Shown: positions 6,888-14,747 of the stretch, in pieces
Position numbering within the stretch: the stretch's first letter is position 1
Layout: each line of letters begins with the position of its first letter
Origin: CAYRVX01 sp964642165
Lineage (GTDB): Bacteria > Planctomycetota > Phycisphaerae > SM23-33
Reading direction: 5' to 3'
Length of the DNA stretch: 22,873 nucleotides
Assembly: GCA_964642165.1 (NCBI GenBank)
Contig: CAZXOC010000100.1
Coordinates: forward strand, 1-22,873
Notes under the pieces: model-generated
Database searches by the model: none
The model's input: the letters and a program-made list of their open reading frames with translations, nothing else
Told to the model about the DNA's origin: nothing
Translations under genes and position numbers: made by a program

Positions 6888-8531
6888 ATGATGTCGCTGG
6901 ACCGGAAGCGCCAACGCGTGGCGAACATGACGTGTCGGGCCGGTATTCTGGTGGCGCTGGCCGCGATGGCCTCTCCGACTGCCGCGGCGGGTGTGTCTGA
7001 CGACGCCGTGGCGGCGTGGCATTCCTCGGACGCCAGCGACTCCGCCGGCAAGGACGAACCCGCCCCGAAGCTCGCGCCGGAGGTGCTGGCGTTCCGGAAG
7101 GTCGTTCGCAGGAAGGACGTCGCCACCTTCTCGGCGGCGGCCCTGGCGCTTCGGCGATATATGATCGCCAATGACCCGCATCGGCCGGTCTATCACTTCA
7201 CCGGCCCGGAGAGCTGGATCAACGACACGAACGGCCCGATCTACCACAAGGGGAAGTACCACCTTTTCTACCAGTACGATCCGATCGTTGACGGCCGGCG
7301 AAGCAAGCGGTGCTGGGGCCACGCCGTCAGCACGGACCTGGTACATTGGCGGGACTGGCCCGTGGCCCTCTGGCCCGACACGAAGTACGACCGCAACGGC
7401 GTGTACTCGGGCAACACGGCCATCGACGAGGACGGGGAGCCCATCGCGTTGTACACGGGGAACGTTCGCGGCCACGCCGAGACCTACGGCATGCTCGCCC
7501 GCAGCCGCGATGGGCTGCTGACGTGGGAGAAGAAGATGGTCATGGCCAAGCCGCCGTACCCGGGCACGCCCGTGCACTGGGACGCCCAGGTCTGGCGGGA
7601 CGGCGGCGTGTGGCATCAACTCATCGGCGGGACGAAGAGCGGGGAAGGAGCGGCCAACCTCTGGACGTCGACGGACCTGGAGAACTGGACGTTCCGCAAG
7701 ACGATCTACTCGGGCCCGCCCGGGCAGTTCTGGGAGCTGCCGTACCTGGTGCCGTTCGGCGAGAAGTACGCCTTGCTCCTCGGTGTGCGGGGCAACCCGT
7801 ACTGGATCGGCACCTACGACCGCAAGGCGATGACCTTCACGCGGGATACCCCGAAGCTGCGGCACATCGATCGGGGAAGCTACTACGCGGTGAACCCGCA
7901 CATGGTGGACGACAAGGGCCCCGGCGGCTCTGCCCGGCGGATCCTGTGGGCCTGGGTGACCGGGCCGCCCTCGCCGACGAAGACCGTGCCGTACTGGCAG
8001 GGCGTACTGCCCGTCCCGCGCGTCCTGACGCTCGCGGGCGGTCGGCTGTACCAGCGGCCCGTTCCCGAGATCGAGGTGCTGCGGGGAAAGCGGAAGTCCT
8101 TCCGCAACCTGGCGGCCACGCCGCAGACAAGCGGCGTGCTGGACGGCGCCGGGGGGGACGCGTTGGAGATCGTCGCGGCCTTCCGGCCGGGCAGCGCGAA
8201 GCAATTCGGCCTGAAGGTGCGCGTCTCGCCGGGTGGGCGGCGGTTCCTGCGGGTGTGGTACGACACAAAGACCGGCACGTTCGGCGTCGCGCAGAACGGC
8301 CCCGGCGGCAAGGGCGGCGTGGCGGGCGAGCTGAAACCGGGCCAAGTCGTCACGCTCCGCGTGTTCGTCGATCGATCCGTCCTGGAGGTATTCTGCAACG
8401 GCAACGCGCTGACGAAACGGATGTTCCTCCCAGCGAGCGATCGCGGCGTGGCGGTCTTCGCCCAAGGCGGCCAGTGCGTCGCAGCGACACTGGATGTGTG
8501 GCGGATGGAGTCGGCCTGGCCTGTCCCTTGA
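6888..8531 (+). CDS. Secreted glycoside hydrolase family 32 enzyme (fructan/sucrose hydrolase type), divergent
   Basis: The protein has 547 residues. Residues about 15-35 are a signal peptide, so the enzyme is exported. Residues about 95-400 form the five-bladed beta-propeller of GH32: WINDTNG (110-116) corresponds to the WMNDPNG box with nucleophile Asp113, GHAVSTDLVHW (144-154) is diagnostic, YSGN follows, WDAQ (231-234) stands where family members have RDP and keeps the stabilising Asp232, and WEL (282-284) stands at the EC motif with acid/base Glu283. The C-terminal beta-sandwich ends with VFVDRSVLEVFCNGN, the usual GH32C signature. Family members hydrolyse beta-fructosides such as inulin, levan or sucrose. 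Loss of the Arg of RDP and the Cys of EC suggests a divergent subgroup with uncertain specificity. ATG 6888 has GGGAG eight bases upstream; ATG 6891 and an in-frame TTG at 6873 are alternatives. Confidence 0.88.
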   Translation: MMSLDRKRQRVANMTCRAGILVALAAMASPTAAAGVSDDAVAAWHSSDASDSAGKDEPAPKLAPEVLAFRKVVRRKDVATFSAAALALRRYMIANDPHRPVYHFTGPESWINDTNGPIYHKGKYHLFYQYDPIVDGRRSKRCWGHAVSTDLVHWRDWPVALWPDTKYDRNGVYSGNTAIDEDGEPIALYTGNVRGHAETYGMLARSRDGLLTWEKKMVMAKPPYPGTPVHWDAQVWRDGGVWHQLIGGTKSGEGAANLWTSTDLENWTFRKTIYSGPPGQFWELPYLVPFGEKYALLLGVRGNPYWIGTYDRKAMTFTRDTPKLRHIDRGSYYAVNPHMVDDKGPGGSARRILWAWVTGPPSPTKTVPYWQGVLPVPRVLTLAGGRLYQRPVPEIEVLRGKRKSFRNLAATPQTSGVLDGAGGDALEIVAAFRPGSAKQFGLKVRVSPGGRRFLRVWYDTKTGTFGVAQNGPGGKGGVAGELKPGQVVTLRVFVDRSVLEVFCNGNALTKRMFLPASDRGVAVFAQGGQCVAATLDVWRMESAWPVP

Positions 8532-8707
8532 CGAAGCACCGAACGTGCAGACGCCCCGATGCGCCAGATGCCTCGCGAACGTGTCAGCCCCGGGGATTAG
8601 CTTGTCCCCATGCGCTGGACAGTTTCCGGCCTGAGATAAGGTGAAACCGTCGCACATGGGTGAAGTGTGACCAATAAGGCAGAACTGCGATATCGGAGGA
8701 CGTTGTG

Positions 8708-10864
8708 ATGAGCGCACGCAACACCAGGTTCAATACGGAAGTCCTCATGGCGGCAGTGGTTCTGGCCACGGCTGCCCGAAACACCATCGCAGGCAAGCCG
8801 CCCGCCCAAGCCGAGGAAGGCACGAAGCGCCACAGGTACCTCCTCCTGGATTCCCGGATCATCGAGACTGCGGACAACGCGAAACTGGTCGTCGGCACCG
8901 TGAGAAAGGACGAGAACAATCCCCTCTTCAGGGAGGACAAGCCCTGGGAGCCGCGTTACGACAACGTCTACGCGAACGTCATCTACGACAGGCAGGAGAG
9001 TCTCTACAAGTGCTGGTACAGCCCGTTCATCGTCGACGAGAGGACGACCAGCACGCCCCCGGAGAAGCGAAACAGCCGATCACGGGATTACATGGGCACA
9101 AGGCCCCGCCGCCGGGAGATGGGCGTCTGCTACGCCGTCTCGAAGGATGGGATCCGTTGGGCAAAACCGCAACTCGGCCTGGTCGAGTTCGGCGGCGACA
9201 GGAAGAACAACATCGTGATGCGCGGCGAGGACATGCGGGGAATGTTCCATGGCCCTCACGGTGCGGGCGTCATCAAGGACCTCCGCGAGAAGGATACCGC
9301 GAAGCGCTACAAGATGTTCTTCAGGGCACAGGAGATGGCTGTCTCGTTCTCCCCCGACGGGATTCACTGGGACTCGCCCATACTCTGCGGCGAGATCCGC
9401 TGCCCCGGCGACACGCACAACAACGCGTTCTGGGCACCGATCCTGGGCAAGTACGTGGGTATCACGCGTCTGAAGACGGGCAGCAACATCCGCCTCGTGG
9501 CGCGGACCGAATCGCCGGACTTCCTGAACTGGACGAAAGCCGAGGTCGTCTACAGGGGCGTGACGGACCAGAAGCAGGCCCACGACATGGTCGTATTCCC
9601 GACCGGGGGCGTCTACATCGGTCTGATGGGGATCATGGAATTCCCGAGGGAACGTTCCAACTACCATGTCAGGCAGCATGTCGAGCTTGCCTGGAGCCCC
9701 GATACCGTAACGTGGCACCGCATACAGGAAGGCACGCCGTTCATAGCCCACAGTCCCGCGAAGACGGAACGCTATGGAGCCATGCCGTACGATTGGGGCA
9801 CCATCTTCGCCTCGGCGCCGATCTTCCTGGAAGACGAGGTCCGGATCTACTACGGGGCCTGCAACTGGTTCTTCTTCGATTGGCGCAAGGGCTACCTGGC
9901 ACTGGCAAGGCTCCGCCCGGACGGCTGGGCCGGCTACGAGCAGGTCGATGGCGCCAAGCCGGCACGGATCGCGACCACGCCCGTCGTCTGCAGCGGAGAC
10001 AGACTCCAGCTTTCTGCGGACGTTCGGAAGAACGGTTTCGTCAAGGTCACGCTCCTCGACAGGGACGCCAGGGAACTGGCCGTCAGTGAGCCGGTGACAC
10101 GGACCGTTACTGATGCCCGGGTGAAGTGGCGAGAGGGATTCTCGCTCAAAGGGCTCAGGGGCAAGGAATGCCGCCTGAGATTCCAATTGCGGTACGCAAA
10201 GCTCTATTCATTTGGCTTCGACCTGAAGTCGCAGGCCGGGATCATCTCGGCCCGGTCCGGTACGGTTATGGACTCAAAAGAGGCCGTCGAGAAGATCGTT
10301 GGCCGGATCATGGAGAAGCAGCGAGAGGCGGCTGAAGCCCGCAAACGCAGGGCGGAGAACGAGGACAAAAGGCGCACGCAGCGGCCCGAACAGCAGATCC
10401 CCGGCTACATCGCCGAGTTGAAAGAGGCGGACCCGAGCATCCGCGCGCGGGCCTCCGACGAACTGGCGAAGATCGCGGGGAGAGTGAGGAACACAACGGC
10501 ACTGCTGCCCGCCGTCGCGCCGCTGGTGGCGGCAATGCGAGACAGCGACATGGATGTGCGCGACGAGTCGGCCGAGGCGCTGGGGGCTATCGCGTCCCGA
10601 ATCAGTGACGCCGCCGCGGTGAGATCCGCCATCGCGGCACTGGTTACGGCGCTGTCCGACAAGTCCGCCGAGGTCCGCGAGGAGGCGGCCGAATCGCTGG
10701 GGTACATTGCAGCGAAAACCAGAGACAAGGCGATGATGAGACCTGCCGTCCGGCCGCTGATACGGGCCCTGGAGGACGAGAAGGACATCCGCATGTACGC
10801 CGCCCGTGCCTTGGAGCACATCGGCACACCGGAGGCCAGGGCGGCCGTGAGGGAACGCCGCTGA
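8708..10864 (+). CDS. Glycosidase-type beta-propeller fused to coiled coil and HEAT repeats
   Basis: The protein has 718 residues. Residues about 8-29 resemble a signal peptide. Residues about 40-430 have the repeated Asp-Gly-x-x-Trp blade endings of five-bladed glycosidase propellers (SKDGIRW, SPDGIHW, SPDTVTW, PDFLNWTK), like GH32/43/130-type families, but I cannot name a family or catalytic triad. Residues about 430-515 form a beta-sandwich (SGDRLQLSADVRKNG, KECRLRFQLRYAKLYSFGFD). Residues about 520-565 are a charged helix or coiled coil (EKIVGRIMEKQREAAEARKR). Residues about 570-718 are three to four HEAT repeats (DMDVRDESAEALGAIA, SAEVREEAAESLGYIA, DIRMYAARALEHIG). ATG 8708 follows CGGAGG with an eight-base spacer. 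It lies 176 bp after the GH32 gene on the same strand and may be cotranscribed. Propeller plus HEAT on one chain is unusual; the HEAT part may dock the enzyme onto another protein. Confidence 0.82.
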   Translation: MSARNTRFNTEVLMAAVVLATAARNTIAGKPPAQAEEGTKRHRYLLLDSRIIETADNAKLVVGTVRKDENNPLFREDKPWEPRYDNVYANVIYDRQESLYKCWYSPFIVDERTTSTPPEKRNSRSRDYMGTRPRRREMGVCYAVSKDGIRWAKPQLGLVEFGGDRKNNIVMRGEDMRGMFHGPHGAGVIKDLREKDTAKRYKMFFRAQEMAVSFSPDGIHWDSPILCGEIRCPGDTHNNAFWAPILGKYVGITRLKTGSNIRLVARTESPDFLNWTKAEVVYRGVTDQKQAHDMVVFPTGGVYIGLMGIMEFPRERSNYHVRQHVELAWSPDTVTWHRIQEGTPFIAHSPAKTERYGAMPYDWGTIFASAPIFLEDEVRIYYGACNWFFFDWRKGYLALARLRPDGWAGYEQVDGAKPARIATTPVVCSGDRLQLSADVRKNGFVKVTLLDRDARELAVSEPVTRTVTDARVKWREGFSLKGLRGKECRLRFQLRYAKLYSFGFDLKSQAGIISARSGTVMDSKEAVEKIVGRIMEKQREAAEARKRRAENEDKRRTQRPEQQIPGYIAELKEADPSIRARASDELAKIAGRVRNTTALLPAVAPLVAAMRDSDMDVRDESAEALGAIASRISDAAAVRSAIAALVTALSDKSAEVREEAAESLGYIAAKTRDKAMMRPAVRPLIRALEDEKDIRMYAARALEHIGTPEARAAVRERR

Positions 10865-10986
10865 CCTGCCGACCTGTGCCTCCCGAGAACTCCGTCCACC
10901 TTGCAGATAAAGGACTTGCGCCCATTGCCGTGTAGCCTCATCGGCCGCAGGGCCCGGCGGCCCGGCTCGGCAACGGAGGTCGAGCG

Positions 10987-11094
10987 ATGGGCGTTCTTCA
11001 GGCAGCTTGGTCGTTGGTTCGAGGTTTCTCTGCCGATCGTGCCGCACGGGTCGCCGAGAACCTGGGCCTGCGGCACCAGATTGCTGTGCTCCAG
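10987..11094 (+). pseudogene. Transposase/integrase N-terminal remnant
   Basis: After a good ribosome-binding site (GGAGGTCGAGCG), ATG 10987 opens 36 codons reading MGVLQAAWSLVRGFSADRAA and AENLGLRHQIAVLQ. The block AENL-x-LRHQ-x-AVLQ is the start of integrase-core transposases common in Planctomycetota. After AVLQ the expected continuation is lost and the frame runs into unrelated sequence. The core DDE domain is absent, so this is a broken element rather than a working gene. Confidence 0.6.
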
Positions 11095-11416
11095 GGGCCG
11101 GGGGTGGGTCGCACAGCCGCAGGTGAACCGAATGGGAGATATCATGATGTGTTCGCGAAGGCAACGAAGTGCGGCGGGACGGACGGCAGGAAGTCGGAGC
11201 ATCCCAACCTACCCATGAAGCAGGGGAACTCGGCCCAGAGGACCCTGTGGAGGGAAGGGGATGCCGAGTCACGGGCCGGTTCGTATGAAACACGACAAGC
11301 GCTCAGGAACTTGATACCGTGTCAACGAAACACCAGCGGATAGCGACAATGGGCAACCGACCCCCAGCGAGGGTGTTTGTCTCCTTGGGTGCACTGCAGC
11401 GAATCCGTGACTTCAC
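11095..11416. other. Non-coding stretch, possibly decayed group II intron
   Basis: No frame here reads as a recognisable protein. The region leads directly into a domain V/VI-like structure at 11417-11493, where an intron's reverse transcriptase and domain IV would be expected, so it may be the collapsed body of a group II intron. I see no conserved reverse transcriptase motif (for example YADD) in any frame. Confidence 0.3.
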
Positions 11417-11493
11417 GAGCCGGCTGCGGGAGTTCCGCACGTCCGGATCTGTGGGAGGCCCGGGTGGGCAACCACCCGGGTCCACCCGGCGAT
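11417..11493 (+). ncRNA. Probable group II intron 3' end (domains V and VI), remnant
   Basis: The segment 11417-11449 begins GAGCCGGCTGCGGG and returns through CCGCACGTCCGGATC. This is the layout of a 33-34 nt group II intron domain V, with the AGC triad near the 5' side, an outer GCCGG/CCGG stem, an inner GCGG/CCGC stem and the AC-G bulge. It is followed at once by a domain VI-like hairpin in which CCCGGGTGG pairs with CCACCCGGG around a GCAA loop, then CCACCCGGCGAT, where a 3' splice site would fall. The domain V tip (GAGTT rather than a GAAA-type loop) and the ATC end are off consensus, and no maturase is found upstream, so it is probably an inactive fragment. Confidence 0.5.
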
Positions 11494-11496
11494 TGA

Positions 11497-11826
11497 AGCA
11501 GTCCGTGGAACGTTACCGTAGGTTTCCGCGAGCAGGATGGGAAGCCGGGCTCAGGCTACAGGCTGGCCATCTGTCGCCGCACGAGCGAGGTCGAGATCAA
11601 TAGCCCGACGGCAGCCTTCCCGCGCCGGGTGAAGTTGAACCCGCACGAGCCGCTCACGGTGCAGGCTTTCCTGATCGGGTCGATTCTGGAGTGCTGGGTC
11701 AACGACGCGTACGGCTTCTGCCTCAGGGCCTATGACTTCCCGGAAGGCAAGTTGAGCTTCAGCGTGGTCCAAGGCAAGGCCAGGGTGCGCAGTTTGACCG
11801 TCAGTACCGCCGGCGACGAGCCGTAG
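11497..11826 (+). pseudogene. Glycoside hydrolase family 32-type C-terminal domain fragment
   Basis: Frame 11497-11826 encodes about 109 residues ending at TAG 11824-11826. The second half reads LTVQAFLIGSILECWVNDAY, then RAYDFPEGKLSFSV and ARVRSLTV. This matches the closing strands of the GH32 C-terminal beta-sandwich, where families read RVF-x-D-x-SVLEVFVND followed by LR-x-Y and G-x-ARV-x-x-L. The upstream part (FREQDGKPGSGYRLAICR) fits an earlier strand of the same domain. There is no catalytic propeller and no start codon near a ribosome-binding site; the frame is closed at 11494-11496 next to the intron-like structure. It is the tail of a second GH32-like gene, distinct from the intact one at 6888-8531. 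Confidence 0.6.
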
Positions 11827-12217
11827 GGGGCAAGAGACAGACACGGACAGACACGGGACACTCACGTACTCTCCGCTTGACCGCCCGCGCGTGCCGGGGT
11901 AGGGCTCGGGCGTCCCGGGGTCCGGGCGAATGGTGGTTGAAGGAACCCTCAGGCACGAGTACGAGCATTATCTCCAGATGACCGGCACCACTTTCGGCAG
12001 GAACTACACCCACAGATCCATAGAGACGTGCCGGAGATTTCTGGTGTCTTTGCGGGAGGTGATTATCCCATACTGTCGAGCCAATGGCTTCCGGATCTCC
12101 CTGCCCGTGGACCTTTGGCTACAACACAACGCGTCCTCGCTTCCTGCCATAGCCGATGAACTCAGAATGCTCTTCCGGATTGTTGTGACTCATTTGGATT
12201 TGAAGTGCAATCGTGCT
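11827..12217. other. Intergenic stretch with a short tandem repeat and one doubtful frame
   Basis: This 391-bp interval lies past the GH32 fragment and the convergent end of the propeller gene. It contains two tandem copies of GACAGACACG at 11836-11855. A plus-strand frame from ATG 11930 encodes about 96 residues of plausible protein-like composition (HEYEHYLQMTGTTFGRNY, then RRFLVSLREVIIPYC) before running antisense through the next gene to 12490. It has no ribosome-binding site and no family I recognise; it may be the front of another truncated gene. Confidence 0.35.
11836..11855. repeat. Two tandem copies of a 10-bp unit
   Basis: GACAGACACG occurs twice without spacing, just after the stop of the GH32 fragment. 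It may mark the edge of a dispersed repeat or a rearrangement junction. Confidence 0.6.
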
Positions 12218-13546
12218 CTATTCGACCGCCTTGACCGACGGCGATTGGCCGGCAGCAATCACGCGAATCACGAACATCTGCCGGGTCTTGTTCCCGGCGA
12301 TGCCGGGCACGAGGATCGCATCGTTGGTCCGGTTCCAGCGTGGGGCGGGGTCGATGCGGATGTCCCCGCCGTACGATCCCTTGTCCAGGCCCTCGCTGCG
12401 GGCAAAGGCGCCGTCGCTGCGCCGATACACGGCGTAGTAGTTCTTGTTGCCCTTCTTGTACCCGTTGACGAACCACTTGCCGCTGGGTGACAGCGAAATG
12501 TCGCCCTCCGGATTGGGAAAGATCTCGGGCGTACCCAATTGCCCGACCACCTTCTTCTTGTCCACATCGTAGAGAATCTGGTTCTTGCCCTGCCGGCCAA
12601 TCAGCAGGCTGCCCTCGGCCCATTCGGGATGCCCGCCGATATGCATGTCGTGCAGGGCCAGGCCGGTGCCGTCGGCGTGAATCGAGCATGGCGTGTTGAT
12701 GCGTCTGCCGCGGCGGCCGCTCCAGCCGGCTCGCACGAAGAAGTAAACACGGTCGCCCCGTCGATTCCAGAGCGTATGGTTGATGAACAGGCCGGTGGTG
12801 GTGGTTTTGCCCATGCGCTGCTCCAGCCGCTTGGCAAGCTGACGGTAGGAGACGAGCAGTCGTTTCTTGCCGCTCTGGACGTCCACCATGAAGATGCCGT
12901 CGTTGTCCGGCGCCGGGTCGTCTTTCGACCAGTCCAGCGCACCGGGATAACCGGTCACGAGACGCAGTCGCGCCAGGCGACCGTAGTTCAAGCCAAGAAA
13001 CGCCGTACCGCTCGCGGCGACGCCACCGTTGGCTATGGGCCTGTCATCGTATCGGTACTCACGCACGCGCTTCTTCTTTTCCAGATCGTACAGGACCGTA
13101 AAGACTTTGCCCGTTTTGACATCCCGGTCGTTAAAGAAGAACTGCGTTTCGGCCGCCAACGGGTTCCAATAGAACATCGTTCCCTGCTGCGGATTCCACG
13201 CGTGCGTTTTGTCCACCCGCAGAACCTCGTTGTTCTCGTGGGTGTCAACGAGGATTACCGTGGCGGCCTCCTCGGGCCTGGGCATGCGATCGATGGTGTC
13301 GATCTCGAGCCCCAGGACATATCGGCCGCTGGCGTTCCACGGGATCGTCTGGCATTGGCCGATATACCCGAAGAAATGATGCTTCGTTCCGGAGGTGATC
13401 TGCTCGATCTTCAAAGCAAATGAGGGCGCTTGTGCCCGGATGCTGCGCGGACACGCCAGGAATAAGACACAGCACACCGCGATGCTGGAACAGGGAAGCA
13501 TGCGGCTCACGTTTGAGAAGTTGATCACGGACACATTCCTCAGCAT
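12218..13546 (-). CDS. Secreted TolB/oligogalacturonate-lyase-like beta-propeller protein
   Basis: The protein has 442 residues. Its N-terminus has a hydrophobic signal (MLPCSSIAVCCVLFLACPRS, residues 16-35) ending near a RAQA cleavage-like site, so it is exported. The rest is a WD40/TolB-type propeller with sequence features of oligogalacturonate-lyase-like (PL22-type) proteins: HHFFGYIGQCQTIPWNASGR, HAWNPQQGTMFYWNP, then FFNDRD, GHPEWAEGSLLIG and ISLSPSGKWFVNGY. PL22 enzymes cleave unsaturated uronate oligomers using metal-bound histidines, but I cannot align those residues with confidence, so enzymatic activity is uncertain. The start at 13546 lies three bases after the TAG of the upstream toroid gene, implying translational coupling; ATG 13501 would give a more ordinary signal peptide. 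This is the last gene of the minus-strand group. Confidence 0.78.
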   Translation of the reverse strand: MLRNVSVINFSNVSRMLPCSSIAVCCVLFLACPRSIRAQAPSFALKIEQITSGTKHHFFGYIGQCQTIPWNASGRYVLGLEIDTIDRMPRPEEAATVILVDTHENNEVLRVDKTHAWNPQQGTMFYWNPLAAETQFFFNDRDVKTGKVFTVLYDLEKKKRVREYRYDDRPIANGGVAASGTAFLGLNYGRLARLRLVTGYPGALDWSKDDPAPDNDGIFMVDVQSGKKRLLVSYRQLAKRLEQRMGKTTTTGLFINHTLWNRRGDRVYFFVRAGWSGRRGRRINTPCSIHADGTGLALHDMHIGGHPEWAEGSLLIGRQGKNQILYDVDKKKVVGQLGTPEIFPNPEGDISLSPSGKWFVNGYKKGNKNYYAVYRRSDGAFARSEGLDKGSYGGDIRIDPAPRWNRTNDAILVPGIAGNKTRQMFVIRVIAAGQSPSVKAVE

Positions 13547-13549
13547 TCC

Positions 13550-14650
13550 CTATTTCGGCCTCGGCGTCATCTTCCCGCTCTCTTCCGTTCGCTCTCGTCG
13601 CATCGATTCGGCTTCCCCGCAGGCGGCCAAGGCGAGAATGGCGTATGCCGTACCGGAGTGCGTGATGTATTGCCGGCTATCCTTGTCCATCGACCGTGTG
13701 AACCATCGTCCGCTGGCCCGCTGATGGGTCTTCAGCCACTGAATTCCCCGCCGGATTCGCCGATCATCCGCGGGGATGCCTGCGGTGCGCAGTGCGTGGA
13801 TGGCAAAGCCGGTGCCGTAGCCGTCACTTGTCCCGGAGTCCTGGGGCGTTCCGTCGGCACGTTTCCAGTTCCTGCCCAGTGTGGCCAGGTTCCAGCCCCC
13901 GTCGGACTTCTGCAGCGCGAGCAGATCCCCAAGGACCTTCTTCCGCTCGACCTCGGTCATGATCCCATCGACGCGCAGCGAAGCCAGCATCTTCATGGCC
14001 CGATTGTGCATGTTTGCCGGGGGGTTGTTCCTGAAGTACTTCCGTATCTTCTCAAGGCCCTTTCTCGCCGCGGCTGTCTTGCTGTAGCCGTCCGGAGCCA
14101 TGCCCACGCCGATGGCCGCCATCGTCACGCCATAGTGCTCCTCGATCTCGGAGGGAGGCTCATTGTCGTCGAGCCACTTCCAGCCGCCGTCGTCGCGTTG
14201 GTGCTCCCACATGCGGTCCAGGGCCTGGCGTGTCGCCGGATGAAGCCTGCCGGTCGTGGCCGCGTCGTTCTGCGCAAGCACCGACGCGATCATCACGGCC
14301 TCGGTCGCTCGATATCCCGTCTTTCGCGGATGGGTGGCCAGGTACTCCGCGGCCTTGCGGATCTGCCGGTGAGCGGTCACCTCGTGAGTTATCGCCGGCC
14401 GGGCCAGCAGAAATGCATAGTTCGAGTGGCACGAAAAACAGTTGCGTCGCTTCTGCCACGTGAGCGCGGCAGAGTCGAGGAACCTGATCGCCCGCGGCAT
14501 GGAGAATCTCGCGGCAAGCGGCTCATTTGCCCGGTTGGGCCCCGGGGAGACGACGTTCTCCAGTGTGATCCCCTCACCGGCCACGGATGCGCCGTTTGCC
14601 GACAGCAGGACAAAGGCAGTGAACATGAGAAACGGCAGGTTCGTCTTCAT
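13550..14650 (-). CDS. Secreted QW-repeat alpha/alpha-toroid protein with CxxCH motif
   Basis: The protein has 366 residues. Residues 1-25 (MKTNLPFLMFTAFVLLSANG and on) form a signal peptide. Residues 71-75 are CFSCH, a c-type haem attachment motif, near the start of the mature protein. The body has terpenoid-cyclase/prenyltransferase-type QW repeats (HQRDDGGWKWLDD, LQKSDGGWNLATLG, HQRASGRWF), so the fold is an (alpha/alpha)6 toroid as in squalene-hopene cyclases. The catalytic DxDD of cyclases is not present and the protein is about half their length, so it is not a cyclase. CxxCH-plus-QW proteins of unknown role are known from Planctomycetota. ATG 14650 follows AAGGA with a seven-base spacer; the frame continues upstream to 14806 but only through element B. 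It is coupled to the propeller gene after it. Confidence 0.82.
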   Translation of the reverse strand: MKTNLPFLMFTAFVLLSANGASVAGEGITLENVVSPGPNRANEPLAARFSMPRAIRFLDSAALTWQKRRNCFSCHSNYAFLLARPAITHEVTAHRQIRKAAEYLATHPRKTGYRATEAVMIASVLAQNDAATTGRLHPATRQALDRMWEHQRDDGGWKWLDDNEPPSEIEEHYGVTMAAIGVGMAPDGYSKTAAARKGLEKIRKYFRNNPPANMHNRAMKMLASLRVDGIMTEVERKKVLGDLLALQKSDGGWNLATLGRNWKRADGTPQDSGTSDGYGTGFAIHALRTAGIPADDRRIRRGIQWLKTHQRASGRWFTRSMDKDSRQYITHSGTAYAILALAACGEAESMRRERTEESGKMTPRPK

Positions 14651-14726
14651 GGTTCCGTCCTTACCGGGAGCCTGCGTCACAACGCGTCCGGGCATACGGG
14701 CCAACCGCGATCTCCCGGATAGGCTC

Positions 14727-14747
14727 GGCCCACGACCGTCGTGGGCC
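14727..14747 (-). promoter_or_regulatory. Hairpin in the 5' leader of the QW toroid gene
   Basis: The 21 bases form a perfect inverted repeat: ten-base arms GGCCCACGAC and GTCGTGGGCC around one central base. As RNA the minus strand would form a stem of at least eight pairs with a small loop, about 80 bases before ATG 14650. Copy A has the same hairpin at 5402-5420 with one changed pair that becomes G-U in the minus-strand RNA. A role in leader RNA stability or in protein binding to palindromic DNA are both possible. Confidence 0.55.

Noticed and set aside
8532..8707. Gap between the GH32 and propeller-HEAT genes examined for leader element copies, terminators and RNA genes
   Set aside because: Only a weak 5-bp stem (8592-8609) was found, with no match to elements A or B.
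6840..8717. Long minus-strand frame opposite the GH32 gene
   Set aside because: Antisense shadow; GH32 motifs on the plus strand are unambiguous.
11930..12217. Plus-strand frame with plausible protein-like composition
   Set aside because: No ribosome-binding site, no recognised family, and the frame runs about 270 bases antisense into the propeller gene; possible remnant but not supportable as a gene.
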